A stretch of 48,232 nucleotides of DNA from assembly GCA_910586305.1 (NCBI GenBank), contig CAJUGS010000024.1, positions 1-48,232 on the forward strand, read 5' to 3'. Source of the stretch: an uncultured Duncaniella sp. (GTDB lineage: Bacteria > Bacteroidota > Bacteroidia > Bacteroidales > Muribaculaceae). Made by a program: the position numbers and the translations under genes. This document shows, in pieces, positions 31,002-40,400 of this stretch; position 1 is the first letter of the stretch, and each line of letters opens with the position of its first letter. Below the pieces are notes generated by a model, which saw nothing but the letters and a program-made list of their open reading frames with translations, ran no database searches and was not told the DNA's origin.

Positions 31002-31847
31002 ATGAACAAGGTAATCTATATAGGTGACTTGACACTCAATGTCTCCATCAACCCCGACGGGAGCGCTGCCACAAGGGTGGGCGACCGGCTTGTGGAGGCT
31101 GCCATGCTCGACAGCCTCATGGGAGTCGAGACTATTTTTGTTGGCGAGGCCTCGGCCGATATCGTTGGCGACCACATCGTGTCGCATCTTGCAAAAGCCG
31201 GAGTCGACACATCGTCAATCGACCGGTACTCCGAGGGTGTCAGCCCCGTGAAGATTACCGCCGGTCCTCAGTCCCGACCGGTGATCCACTCATCATTCCC
31301 GTCCGAACCCATCAATCCTGTGTGGCCGAGAATCAACGAGAACGATGTGGCGCTCTTCGGTTCCTATATGGTGCTCGACAAGCGCAACCATGATGCTGTC
31401 ATAGATATTCTCCGCAATGCCCGCGCCCGAAAGGCGAAAGTGGTACTTCTTCCATACTTCGACCTCGACCGCGTACACCGCATAACCAGAGTGATGCCCG
31501 AGGTGTGGGACTCCCTCGAGATGGCCGACATGGTCATAGTGACAGTCGACGATCTTGCAGCTCTCTTTCCGGGCAAGGATGCGGCAAAGGCCTTCAAGGA
31601 CCACATACTTTTCTACTGCCGCCGTTGCCTCGTGCTCGACCGCGACACTCTCACTATGCGATTCTTCGACGGTGACGAGTCATGGACTCTCCACTGCCAT
31701 CCCACAGCCATCACCAAGGAACGTTGGGTGGCCGGAGCAGTGGCCGGAACAGCCCGGGCTCTCTGCGAGGGAATTAGCGACCCCGACGAAATTATGGCAA
31801 AGGCCAACGAAACAGCCCACAGCGAAATCACAGCGTCACTGTCATGA
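31002..31847 (+). CDS. Degenerate PfkB-fold protein, probable pseudokinase
   Basis: A 281-residue protein with the ribokinase/PfkB fold outline: IYIGDLTLNVSI at the N-terminus, VGEASADIVGDHIVSHLAKAGVDTSSI (the usual substrate-lid segment), the NARARKAKVVLLPYFD strand, and VIVTVDDLAALFPG in place of the N-x-x-E region. Where the catalytic DTTGAGDAF motif should be it reads RWVAGAVAGTA, with no GAGD and no catalytic Asp. It is thus likely not a sugar kinase. The start at 31002 is chosen at MNKVIYIGD; an in-frame ATG at 30942 lies in a leader hairpin and adds no domain residues. It overlaps the TPR gene by an ATGA. Confidence 0.75.
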   Translation: MNKVIYIGDLTLNVSINPDGSAATRVGDRLVEAAMLDSLMGVETIFVGEASADIVGDHIVSHLAKAGVDTSSIDRYSEGVSPVKITAGPQSRPVIHSSFPSEPINPVWPRINENDVALFGSYMVLDKRNHDAVIDILRNARARKAKVVLLPYFDLDRVHRITRVMPEVWDSLEMADMVIVTVDDLAALFPGKDAAKAFKDHILFYCRRCLVLDRDTLTMRFFDGDESWTLHCHPTAITKERWVAGAVAGTARALCEGISDPDEIMAKANETAHSEITASLS

Positions 31848-32845
31848 AGCCTACATCTCTCGAACCGGTTTTCCTGCCCGCCACAACCGATACATCCGCG
31901 CTGCGAAGCAAAATGAGAAGGACCCGACAGGGTGAGGATATGCTCCTGCTACTTGAAGAGGCACCTTTTGACACCGCCTACGACTTGCTGCGCACCTATG
32001 CGGCGGAGATGGTGAAGCGTGGCGAGTCCGCAAAGGCCGTCGAGACATTGACGGAGATAAACGATGCGATAGATCCTGATAGCGAAGCCGATATTAATGC
32101 CGTGCTTGCTCAGCTTCTCACGGCGCTCTACATCGAGTCTGACTCGCTGGATCTGGCTGCTGCAACAGCCGCCGCCGCGCTCCATATGTTGTCCCGTTCG
32201 CCGCGTCGCAAAGATGCCCCGTTCCTTCAGGTGCTTGCCTCGCTTCTCTACGATGTCGCCTACCTCCACTCATCACGAGGGGAGTTCAAGCAGGCCGAAC
32301 GCGAGATCGACAAGTCAATAAAGATATTCGAACGGCTTGCCAAGACCGACCCCGACCGATATGCCGCCCCTCATCTGATGGCTCTGAACGGTGCCACGGC
32401 AGTCTATCGCAACCGCGTGAAGCAGGCCGAACTGTTGGCCCACTACCAGGCCGCGACATCCACCTACCTGCTCATGCTCAACTCAGGAGTCGAGGATGCC
32501 GCCACACGTCTTGCCGAGTCATTGGCCCGGCAGGGAGAGACACTGGCACGTATGGGACGCCACAGAGAGGCCGTGCAGTACTACTCACGCGCCCTGAAAT
32601 ACATCACACGTATAGAGAACGAGTTCACCATGAGGCAGCTCGAGTATTCAGTGGCTCTCGGAGAGTCGATGCTGTCAGTGGCCGCGATGAGAGACAAAGG
32701 TGTGCATCTGCTCAACACCATGCTCCACAAAGCCACCAAAATCAATGCCACTGACGTTCACCGGCGCATTGTCGACATCCTCTACAACGCCAAGTCGCGC
32801 TCGCTCGACATCCTCAGCCTATGGCACAAACTTTTTCCGAAATAA
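31844..32845 (+). CDS. Tetratricopeptide-repeat protein
   Basis: A 333-residue all-helical cytoplasmic protein without a signal peptide. TPR-like helix pairs are visible around residues 40-75 (YDLLRTYAAEMVKRGESAKAVETL), 125-160 (YDVAYLHSSRGEFKQAEREIDKSIKIFERL) and 215-250 (RQGETLARMGRHREAVQYYSRALKYI). Such repeats bind partner proteins. It sits between the PfkB-fold gene (overlap) and ribH (30-nt gap). In Bacteroides, as I recall, a TPR protein also precedes ribH. The partner is unknown. Confidence 0.82.
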   Translation: MKPTSLEPVFLPATTDTSALRSKMRRTRQGEDMLLLLEEAPFDTAYDLLRTYAAEMVKRGESAKAVETLTEINDAIDPDSEADINAVLAQLLTALYIESDSLDLAAATAAAALHMLSRSPRRKDAPFLQVLASLLYDVAYLHSSRGEFKQAEREIDKSIKIFERLAKTDPDRYAAPHLMALNGATAVYRNRVKQAELLAHYQAATSTYLLMLNSGVEDAATRLAESLARQGETLARMGRHREAVQYYSRALKYITRIENEFTMRQLEYSVALGESMLSVAAMRDKGVHLLNTMLHKATKINATDVHRRIVDILYNAKSRSLDILSLWHKLFPK

Positions 32846-32875
32846 TCCACCACCATTAACAATATTAAACCAGTC

Positions 32876-33349
32876 ATGAGTACCCATGTACCCTCATCAG
32901 CCGTCCCCAGGCTTGATAACGTAAATATCGCTATAGTGCGCGCCGAGTGGAACAGCCACATCACAACGCCGCTTGCCGACGGAGCTGTCAGTACTCTCCG
33001 CGAGGCAGGTCTCGACAAAGACAGCTATCGGGTCTTCACGGTTCCCGGTGCCGTAGAGCTTACTTTTGCTGCGTCCAAAATCATTGAGACAGGTGCGTTC
33101 GATGCCGTCATAGTGATTGGTTGCGTCATAAAGGGCGACACTCCCCATTTCGACTACGTGTGCTCAAGCGTCACACAGGGTGTCACATCACTCAATGCCG
33201 ACTGTGATATACCGGTGATATTCGGTGTCCTCACCGTGCTCGACGAGCAGCAGGCTCTCGACCGCGCCGGAGGATGTCTCGGCAACAAAGGTTCCGAGGC
33301 GGCAGAGACAGCACTGAAGATGATTGCCTTGAACAGGTCGCTCGACTAA
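32876..33349 (+). CDS. ribH: 6,7-dimethyl-8-ribityllumazine synthase
   Basis: RibH condenses 5-amino-6-ribitylaminouracil with dihydroxybutanone phosphate, the penultimate step of riboflavin synthesis, and forms pentamer or icosahedral shells. The 157-residue protein has the usual blocks: VRAEWNSHITTPL (substrate-binding aromatic residue Trp), VPGAVELTFAASKI, VIGCVIKGDTPHFDYVC with the catalytic His, PVIFGVLTV and the RAGG-LGNKGSEAAETAL tail. No other riboflavin gene is in the window, so ribH stands apart from the pathway operon. It is in the leader-controlled operon. Confidence 0.97.
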   Translation: MSTHVPSSAVPRLDNVNIAIVRAEWNSHITTPLADGAVSTLREAGLDKDSYRVFTVPGAVELTFAASKIIETGAFDAVIVIGCVIKGDTPHFDYVCSSVTQGVTSLNADCDIPVIFGVLTVLDEQQALDRAGGCLGNKGSEAAETALKMIALNRSLD

Positions 33350-33395
33350 ATCTGATTTTACATCTCTCACATCTCTCTCTTCGCCTTTCTCCTAT

Positions 33396-34691
33396 ATGAT
33401 GGAAAGCCTGATGCAATACGTCTGGCAGCATCGCCTCTTGCTTCAGACCGATCTCGCCACAGTCAGTGGCGAGCGGGTTTCCATCGTCGATCCCGGGACT
33501 CTCAACAGCGATGCCGGACCTGACTTTTTCAATGCTAAGATAAATATCGGTGGCCGTATGTGGGCCGGAGACGTGGAAATTCATGTCCGTGCCTCCGACT
33601 GGCACCGTCATGGACACGACGGAAATCCGGCCTATGACTCCGTGGTGCTCCATGTAGTGGATCGAGACGACTGCAAGGTGACGCGTGGCAACGGCGAGGT
33701 GGTGCCGCAGATGGTAATGAAGTGTGTGCCCGATTTCCACAGGAGCTATTCCGAACTGGTGGACCGCTCGGATATCGACCTCCCGTGTGCGCCACAGCTC
33801 TCAACTTTCAGCCGACTGCACATAGCCGACTGGCTCACGTCTCTCGCCATGGAAAGACTCTATGCAAAGGCCGACCATATATTGTCGCTCCTCGACACCT
33901 ATACAGGCGACTGGGAGCAGGCAGCCTATGTGATGTTGGCCAGGTCTCTCGGATTCGGAAAGAATTCCGATGCCATGGAAAGGCTTGCCAGGTCTGTGCC
34001 TCTTAACTTTCTGCGCAAACACGCCGACTCGCACACAGCCATTGAGGCTATTTTCTTCGGACAGGCAGGCTTTCTTGAAAGTACAGCCGGAGCCGACCCG
34101 TATGTCGGGCAGCTCAGAAGGGAATATGGATTTCTGGCCCGTAAATTCTCGTTGCGGCCTCCCGAGTCACTCGGATGGAAGATGGGAAGGATGCGTCCGC
34201 AGAACTTCCCCTACCGTCGTGTGGCCACACTGGCTTCGATGGTGGCTGGAGACTTCCGCATAGTGGCAAGACTGGTGAAAATGCACACCGTTGAGGAGGC
34301 TGTAGAGTATTTCCGTAAGCCTCTCGAAGGCTACTGGGCCTCTCATCTCACATTCGGAGTGCCGTCGTCGCGGCCGTGCGAGACCATGAGCCGTTCCTCG
34401 GCCACGATACTTGTCATAAATGCTGTGGCACCGCTTCTCGTGGCCTATGGCGACCGTCATGGCGATGAGTCGCTCGTCACACGGGCTGTCGACTGGCTGC
34501 AGCAGCTCCCTGCCGAGAGCAATTCGCTGGTGGCTATGTTTGACCGTGCGGGAATCCCGGCCCGCGATGCTTTCACATCACAGGCTCTTATCCAGTTGCG
34601 TCGAGCCTACTGCGAACCTCACCGCTGTCTCTACTGTCGTTTCGGCCACAACCTCCTTGCCCGCAAGGCTCTCAGAAGAGAGGGGCTCTGA
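33396..34691 (+). CDS. DUF2851 family protein
   Basis: A 431-residue cytoplasmic protein of the DUF2851 family, widespread in Bacteroidetes, function unknown. The N-terminal part (VDPGTLNSDAGPDFFNAKINIGGRMWAGDVEIHVRASDWHRHGH, read in short blocks) resembles a nuclease-like beta-rich core with D-x(n)-E residues, which is suggestive but not proof. The C-terminus has a Cys/His cluster, CEPHRCLYCRFGH, a likely zinc site or iron-sulfur ligand set. It follows ribH after 46 nt. The start may be 33396 or the next Met at 33399. Its stop is 11 nt from the convergent birA stop, and no terminator hairpin fits between. Confidence 0.85.
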   Translation: MMESLMQYVWQHRLLLQTDLATVSGERVSIVDPGTLNSDAGPDFFNAKINIGGRMWAGDVEIHVRASDWHRHGHDGNPAYDSVVLHVVDRDDCKVTRGNGEVVPQMVMKCVPDFHRSYSELVDRSDIDLPCAPQLSTFSRLHIADWLTSLAMERLYAKADHILSLLDTYTGDWEQAAYVMLARSLGFGKNSDAMERLARSVPLNFLRKHADSHTAIEAIFFGQAGFLESTAGADPYVGQLRREYGFLARKFSLRPPESLGWKMGRMRPQNFPYRRVATLASMVAGDFRIVARLVKMHTVEEAVEYFRKPLEGYWASHLTFGVPSSRPCETMSRSSATILVINAVAPLLVAYGDRHGDESLVTRAVDWLQQLPAESNSLVAMFDRAGIPARDAFTSQALIQLRRAYCEPHRCLYCRFGHNLLARKALRREGL

Positions 34692-34702
34692 AACCGGAAG
34701 TA

Positions 34703-35422
34703 TTATATCACCGCCGAGACTTCCTTGAAGGCATAGGTGTGTGATGTGCCTTCGGGAGTGGTGAGAGTGAGGTGGCCCATCGGACCGATGGAGGTTATTG
34801 ATGCGGTGATGGCGGTATCTTCAATGTTGTCATAGTAAGGGTGGAAACCCTCGCGTCGCCACAGACGGCAGTCATAGGCCTGGCGAAGCTCCTCGACGGG
34901 CTTGGCCAGCATCTCGAGAATATATTCTCCGAGAGCCTCGGCAAGTGGCAACAGCGGGGTGCGGCGTCCTGTGAGCTGTATCACCGACACGGGATTCGGA
35001 GCATCCGACCGAAACTCTTCCTGGTTGATATTCACGCCTATACCGGCAATAGACCGGTCTATAAAACGTCCTGTCAGTGTGTTCTCTATAAGAATTCCGG
35101 CTATTTTGCGGTCACCGACATATATGTCGTTGGGCCACTTTATAAGCACCTCCTGCTTCACAATCTCCTGTATCATCATTGCTGTCCCGAGGGCTACGGC
35201 GCGGGAGATGTCAAACTGTCGGGCGGCTTCGATGCCTTTCGGGCGCAGCATCATTGACAGAGTGAGATTCTTGCCCGGGTCGGCTTCCCATGAATTGCCC
35301 CTTTGGCCACGTCCTGCTGTCTGCTCCACCGCCATGACGATATCGCCGTGGGCGAAATCGTCGGCGTGGGCAGCCAGATAGCTATTGGTAGAGCCTGTGC
35401 TCTCCAGTGTCTGTATGGCCAT
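34703..35422 (-). CDS. birA: Biotin-[acetyl-CoA-carboxylase] ligase
   Basis: BirA makes biotinyl-5'-AMP and attaches biotin to carboxylase carrier proteins. The 239-residue protein starts at the catalytic domain (LESTGSTNSYLAAH) and has no N-terminal DNA-binding domain, so it is a group I ligase that does not repress transcription. The biotin/ATP loop is in EQTAGRGQRGNSW; KWPNDIYVGDRKIAGILIE and AGIGVNINQEEF are intact, and a small C-terminal SH3-like domain follows. The start at 35422 overlaps the tsaE stop (ATGA); an in-frame Arg-rich extension to 35521 is rejected because it is the antisense of tsaE. Confidence 0.96.
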   Translation of the reverse strand: MAIQTLESTGSTNSYLAAHADDFAHGDIVMAVEQTAGRGQRGNSWEADPGKNLTLSMMLRPKGIEAARQFDISRAVALGTAMMIQEIVKQEVLIKWPNDIYVGDRKIAGILIENTLTGRFIDRSIAGIGVNINQEEFRSDAPNPVSVIQLTGRRTPLLPLAEALGEYILEMLAKPVEELRQAYDCRLWRREGFHPYYDNIEDTAITASITSIGPMGHLTLTTPEGTSHTYAFKEVSAVI

Positions 35423-35850
35423 CAGTCGTTGACGGTCAGTTTGCGTGAGCCGTCGGGCAGTATGTCTATGTCTACGCGCACTGTATCGTCGGGCAGTATG
35501 TCGTCGATACGGTCGGGCCATTCGATGAGGCAGAGAGCGCCCGAGTCAAGATAGTCCTCGATACCTATGTCAAATGCTTGCTCGAGGTTTTCTATGCGGT
35601 AGAGGTCAAAGTGGTAGATGAGTTCCGCGGTAGTGTCCGAGCGATACTCGTTGACTATGGCAAAAGTCGGAGAGCTTGTGGCCTCCTCTTCGGGAACTCC
35701 GAGGGCGCGGACAAGAGCACTGATGAATGTGGTTTTACCGGCTCCCATCTCGCCATTGAAGGCATAGACGGTGCGGTCGTCCATAAGGCCGAGAAATTCC
35801 TCGGCTGCACGGGAGAGATCGGCGGGTGATTTGATGATTATCTCGTACAT
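35422..35850 (-). CDS. tsaE: tRNA threonylcarbamoyladenosine ATPase TsaE
   Basis: TsaE is the ATPase of the TsaB-TsaD-TsaE complex that makes t6A at position 37 of ANN-decoding tRNAs. The 142-residue protein has a Walker A motif FNGEMGAGKTTF (about 31-42), the switch region SSPTFAIVNEY, the YHFDLYRIEN block and the family-typical CLIEWPDRI. It lies 4 nt after porX and overlaps birA by 1 codon step. The tRNA-Thr(TGT) in this window would be one of its substrates. Confidence 0.96.
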   Translation of the reverse strand: MYEIIIKSPADLSRAAEEFLGLMDDRTVYAFNGEMGAGKTTFISALVRALGVPEEEATSSPTFAIVNEYRSDTTAELIYHFDLYRIENLEQAFDIGIEDYLDSGALCLIEWPDRIDDILPDDTVRVDIDILPDGSRKLTVND

Positions 35851-35854
35851 GATG

Positions 35855-37408
35855 TCATTTGGGTGAAAGGGTTATGAGGGGGATGAGCATCTCCTGCATG
35901 GATATGCCTCCGTGCTGGAAGGTGCCGTTGTAATACTGTACGTAGTGGTTGTAATTGTTGGGATAGGCGAAGAAGTCGCGACCCGTGGCAAAGATATAGG
36001 TCGAGGATACGTTGGGAGAGGGCAGTCCCAGGCGCGAAGGCTGTTTGATTTCATAGACCTCCTTGGGGTTGTAGTTAAGGTTCTTGCCCACCTTATATCG
36101 CAGATTGGTGTTCACATTTTTGTCTCCCACCACCTTCACAGGTCGGTCCACTCTGATTGTGCCGTGGTCAGTAGTGAGTATCACTCGGCACCCCTTTGCT
36201 GCTATGCGGCGGAAAATCTCGATGGCCGGAGAGTGGCGGAACCACGACTCGGTGAGCGAACGGTAGGCGGCATCTGTCGACGCCAGCTCGCGTATCATGC
36301 GTGAGTCTGTGCGGGCGTGGGAGAGCATATCGATGAAATTGAGCACAATGACGTTGAGGTCGTTGGACATCAGATTGGAAAACTCGCGCAGCAGCTTCTC
36401 GGCAGCGGGAGAGTCGTTGACCTTCGTATAGGAGAAACGGCATTTGCGTCTGAACCGTTCGAACTGTGTGGATATGAGCGGAGCCTCGTTGAGATTCTTT
36501 CCTTCCGGCGAATCCTCGTCCACCCATAGAGATGGAAACATTTCGGCTATGTCGAGCGGCATCAGCCCTGAAAACACAGCATTGCGGGCATACTGTGTGG
36601 CTGTGGGGAGTATGGAGCAATAGAGTTCCTCATTGATGCTGAAACTGTCGGCAATCATGGGTTTCACAGCGGCCCACTGGTCGAGGCGGAAGTTGTCGAT
36701 GAGGATGAAGAACACAGGTTTGCCCTCCTCCCTGTCGTCGAGCATGGGGAACACTTTGCGTTTGAAAACATCGGTCGACAGCAGGGGGCTCTCATCGCTG
36801 CCCGGCTCGGAGAGCCACTGCTCGTAGTTGCGGCGCACGAATTTCACAAACGCTGCGTCGGCCTCGTCGCGCTGCATGGCGAGAAGCTCGTCCATCGAGG
36901 TGTCAGTTCCCGCGAGTTCCATTTCCCAGTGTACGAGCAGGCGGTAGAGCTGCATCCACTTCTCCACGGTGTCGGCCTCGCTTATCATGGTGGATATGCG
37001 GGCAAACTCCTGGCGGTAGTCGGTAGTAGTCTGCTCCGACACGAGCCGGCCTGCATGGAGGTTTTTCTTTATCGACGAGAGTATTTGGCTTGGGTTGACA
37101 GGCTTTATTAGATAGTCGGCTATCTTGTTGCCCACAGCCTGGTCCATGATGTTTTCCTCCTCGCTCTTGGTTATCATCACCACCGGGATATGGGGTTTTG
37201 ACAGCTTGATGCGCTGGAGTGTTTCGAGACCGGTGAGTCCGGGCATATTCTCGTCAAGTATGATAAGGTCGAAGTCGCGCTCGGCCGTGAGGGCGAGTGC
37301 GTCGGCTCCGCTGCAGGCTGTCGTGACATCATAGCCTTTCGCGTTGAGGAAGAGTATGTGGGGCTTAAGGAGGTCTATCTCGTCGTCGGCCCAAAGTATG
37401 GTTGACAT
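35855..37408 (-). CDS. porX: PorX-type response regulator with PglZ domain
   Basis: A 517-residue two-domain protein like Porphyromonas gingivalis PorX, a regulator of type IX secretion whose PglZ domain is a zinc-dependent phosphodiesterase acting on oligonucleotides. The receiver domain (1-120) keeps Asp8-Asp9, the phospho-acceptor Asp52 (IILDENMPG), Thr80 and Lys102. A helical linker follows. The PglZ domain (about 220-510) shows FFILIDNFRLDQW with the nucleophile-region residues, NFIDMLSHAR and LTTDHGTIRV metal-site blocks. It lies 23 nt after porW. No PorY-like histidine kinase or other secretion gene is in the window, so its output here is uncertain. Confidence 0.92.
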   Translation of the reverse strand: MSTILWADDEIDLLKPHILFLNAKGYDVTTACSGADALALTAERDFDLIILDENMPGLTGLETLQRIKLSKPHIPVVMITKSEEENIMDQAVGNKIADYLIKPVNPSQILSSIKKNLHAGRLVSEQTTTDYRQEFARISTMISEADTVEKWMQLYRLLVHWEMELAGTDTSMDELLAMQRDEADAAFVKFVRRNYEQWLSEPGSDESPLLSTDVFKRKVFPMLDDREEGKPVFFILIDNFRLDQWAAVKPMIADSFSINEELYCSILPTATQYARNAVFSGLMPLDIAEMFPSLWVDEDSPEGKNLNEAPLISTQFERFRRKCRFSYTKVNDSPAAEKLLREFSNLMSNDLNVIVLNFIDMLSHARTDSRMIRELASTDAAYRSLTESWFRHSPAIEIFRRIAAKGCRVILTTDHGTIRVDRPVKVVGDKNVNTNLRYKVGKNLNYNPKEVYEIKQPSRLGLPSPNVSSTYIFATGRDFFAYPNNYNHYVQYYNGTFQHGGISMQEMLIPLITLSPK

Positions 37409-37431
37409 TCTCGGTGTTTTGTTTAGGCTGG

Positions 37432-40400
37432 TTAGTCTTCTTCGTCTCCTTCCGATCCTATGGGGTAGGAGGGTAGCGACTGTCCGGGAGGAGGCGTGGT
37501 GGTGATGATGGGGGCTATGGGATCGGTAGCCGGGAGAGAGGGCTCACGCACCGGTGCTGTCGGTGTCGGTGTGCTCGGAATCTCGGAATCCGGAACAGCT
37601 CTCGGAGCCTCAGGCGTTTCCTTGACTTCCTGCTTATCCTGCTTATCCGGAGTCTCTACGGTTGCGGCATCTGTTGTCTTCCGAGCCGGTGATACCGGTT
37701 CCTCGGCATCGGTCTCTTCGGTTGTCTCCTCTTCGTCTCCCTCGGCCACGGCGTCGCCGGCCTTTATGGCCTCTTCGCCTGTGAAGCGGAAGTAATCGTC
37801 AAAACTGCCTGCTCCCTGTAGTAGTTTCTCGAAGTTGCTTTTCGAGATTTCCACAGGGCGTACAGCCTCCGGCATTGTGAATGTGCCGTCACGGGCCAGG
37901 AGAGAGCGGTAGTGGTTGAGTTCCGACTGGTTGGCAAACCCCTTTATAATCAACAGTCCGAGCGGACCGAAGTTCATAGTCTCAAGTTCAAAGTCTCTCA
38001 CCACGTAGGTAGAGAAGTTGTGGCGGGCCACTTCATACAGCAGGCTGTTGGGCGACACGGCATCGGTCGAAAAAAGCAGCACGAGATAGTGTGGCTCTTC
38101 CGGCGTGAGGGTAAACTCGAGGTCAGCAGTTCCGGCAAGGGCTGTGGAGTCGTTGCTGAGACGGATATCCCACAGCATACCGCGGGCATTGGAGCCGCCG
38201 CTGTGCAACTCGCGTCCGGCCTTGACACCCTTCAGCCATTCCGAAGCGAGCGGGGCTATGTCGGCGTTGGGGTAGCGGGTGAGAAGATCAGAAATTGTCT
38301 CACCAAACTCCTTCGACTTGTTCTCGGTCACATAGGCCAGCGCGTGAAGGAACATGAACTTGGGCATGAGCGGCGAGAGCGGGTACTCTTTTTCCATCTT
38401 CAGATAAGCCTCGTGGACATCGTTGTTTCGGTCCGAGAGATAATCCTCGTAGGCCTGTTCATAGAGTGTCTCCTGGCGTGTCTCCATTGCTCTGAGATTG
38501 TCCAGATAGGCAGGGTCGCGCATCGCCACCGCATACTTTGACTCGGGGAATTCCTTGATTATAAGTGCTCTGTATGTCTCGGCTTCGCCGGGGCGTCCAC
38601 GTCTCATGTTCATGAGATACTGGTTGTAGTACACATCCAGGCGGTAGACGTTTTCGGGATAGCGGTTCATGAGCTTGTCCCACTCTTTGTTGGCCGCGTC
38701 AAAGTCTTCGAGCTTGTCCTTGAGTATGAGACCGGAATTGTACAGTCCCTCCTGTATCACCTCTCCGGCCACGGTCTTTTCAGCGTCGGTCTTGGGAATC
38801 TGTTTCAGGTAATATTCAGGATAGTGTGGGTCCTGTTCGCGTTCGCGGGCTTCCTTCTCCTCCTTTGACTCTGTGGACTCGGAGTCTTCCTGTTCTTCCT
38901 CGGCCTCTCCATTCTCCTCTTCGTCAGATTCCGAACCGCCGCCCAGCGAGAAACTTGCCTTGTTGCGGCGGCGCCAGTCATCCTCAAGCTTACGCGAACC
39001 CCACCTCTTTTGGAAGTCGGTGCGTCCGGCATTGCGGGTGGCGGTGTTGTAGAAATACCACGACTTGTCGGTATTGAGTTGGAACTGCGTCGGAGCGTTG
39101 GCATTGTTATTGTTGCCCAGATTGTTATTTCCCTGCTGCATGGCCATATACTCCTCCCGCGCGGCATCCTCAGCCTCCTCTTTCTCTTTCTTTTTCAAGT
39201 CATCGATTATCTTCTCGATCACTGCGAGCTGTTCCTTCTCGGGCATTGCGGCCAGGCGCAGCAGAGAGTCGTTGAGCACCACGTTCTGGGTATAGACAGC
39301 CAGCTCGTCGAGCACATCGGAGCGGCGTTTGATGCGGGCATAGTCGGGATATGACTCCGGGAGTTGCGGCACACCCTCCGAATATCTCGGCTGTGCCAGG
39401 TCATAGCGGCCACGGTCGAAATACAAGCCTCCGAGAGTCACCTGAGAGATAGCCTTGTCGATACCGTTGCGTGTAGACTTCTCGGCAGCAAGCACATAGT
39501 TGGCAATAGCGTTTGTCGTGTCACGGCGCGAGAGGTAGAGATTGCCTATGGCATAATAGATCTGGTCGAGATACTCCTTGTTGGCACCATAGCGCGCCAT
39601 ACGTTTGAGCGACTTCACCTCGCTCTCGATATTTGCTCCGTCAAACACCTCGCTCTGTTTGATGCGGGCGTTGAAACGGGTGCGGTATGGAGCCGACGAC
39701 GCGCCAGCAGCCTTCTTGAACGCCTCGTAAGCCCCCTTCTTGTCTCCTGAGACCGCCTTCAGCTGTCCCAGGAGGAATGTGAGTCTGGTCTTCTGCGCCC
39801 CCTTGGCATATGGGATAGCCTCTGTGAGCATCCCTATGGCCCGGGTATTATCGTGGGAGCGCACATAGAAATCGGCATATGTGAAATAGTAAAGCTCCTT
39901 GAGGCGGCGCGATGTGAGCTGGTCGGTCTTCACACGTTTCAGTATTGTCTCAGCCTCAAAGAGCCAGTCGAGCGCACAGTAGCTGCGAGCCTGCCACAGC
40001 TGTGCCTCGAGCACAGTGGCCGGAAGCCAGGAAAAGTGACGGGCTGTATAGTAGAATGTCGAGGCAGCTCCGAGGAAATCACCATCCATATACTGCGACC
40101 GGCCCATCATCATCCAGGCATTGTGAAGAAACGGATTGTATTCATCGCGTTTCAGCCATTTCTTATACTCCGGATCATTTCCCTTGCCCGGCTTTCGGCG
40201 AGGTCTCTTCTTGATGCTTCGGAGCTGGATGGCCTTCTGGGCCTTTTCAATCGAACGTGTGAACGAACCCGAAGGCTGCGGAGCCTTCGGATTGGCCCGA
40301 GCCTCGGCAGGATGCATGAACAGAGTGGTGGTATAGTCGTCCTCATAGGCACGTTCCATCTCCTTTAGCGTCTCCTTATAGTGCTCATCGCCGTTGAAAT

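Noticed and set aside
35423..35521. N-terminal extension of birA
   Set aside because: The added residues are Arg/His-rich and antisense-like over tsaE; the enzyme begins at LESTGSTNS, and the ATGA overlap supports 35422.
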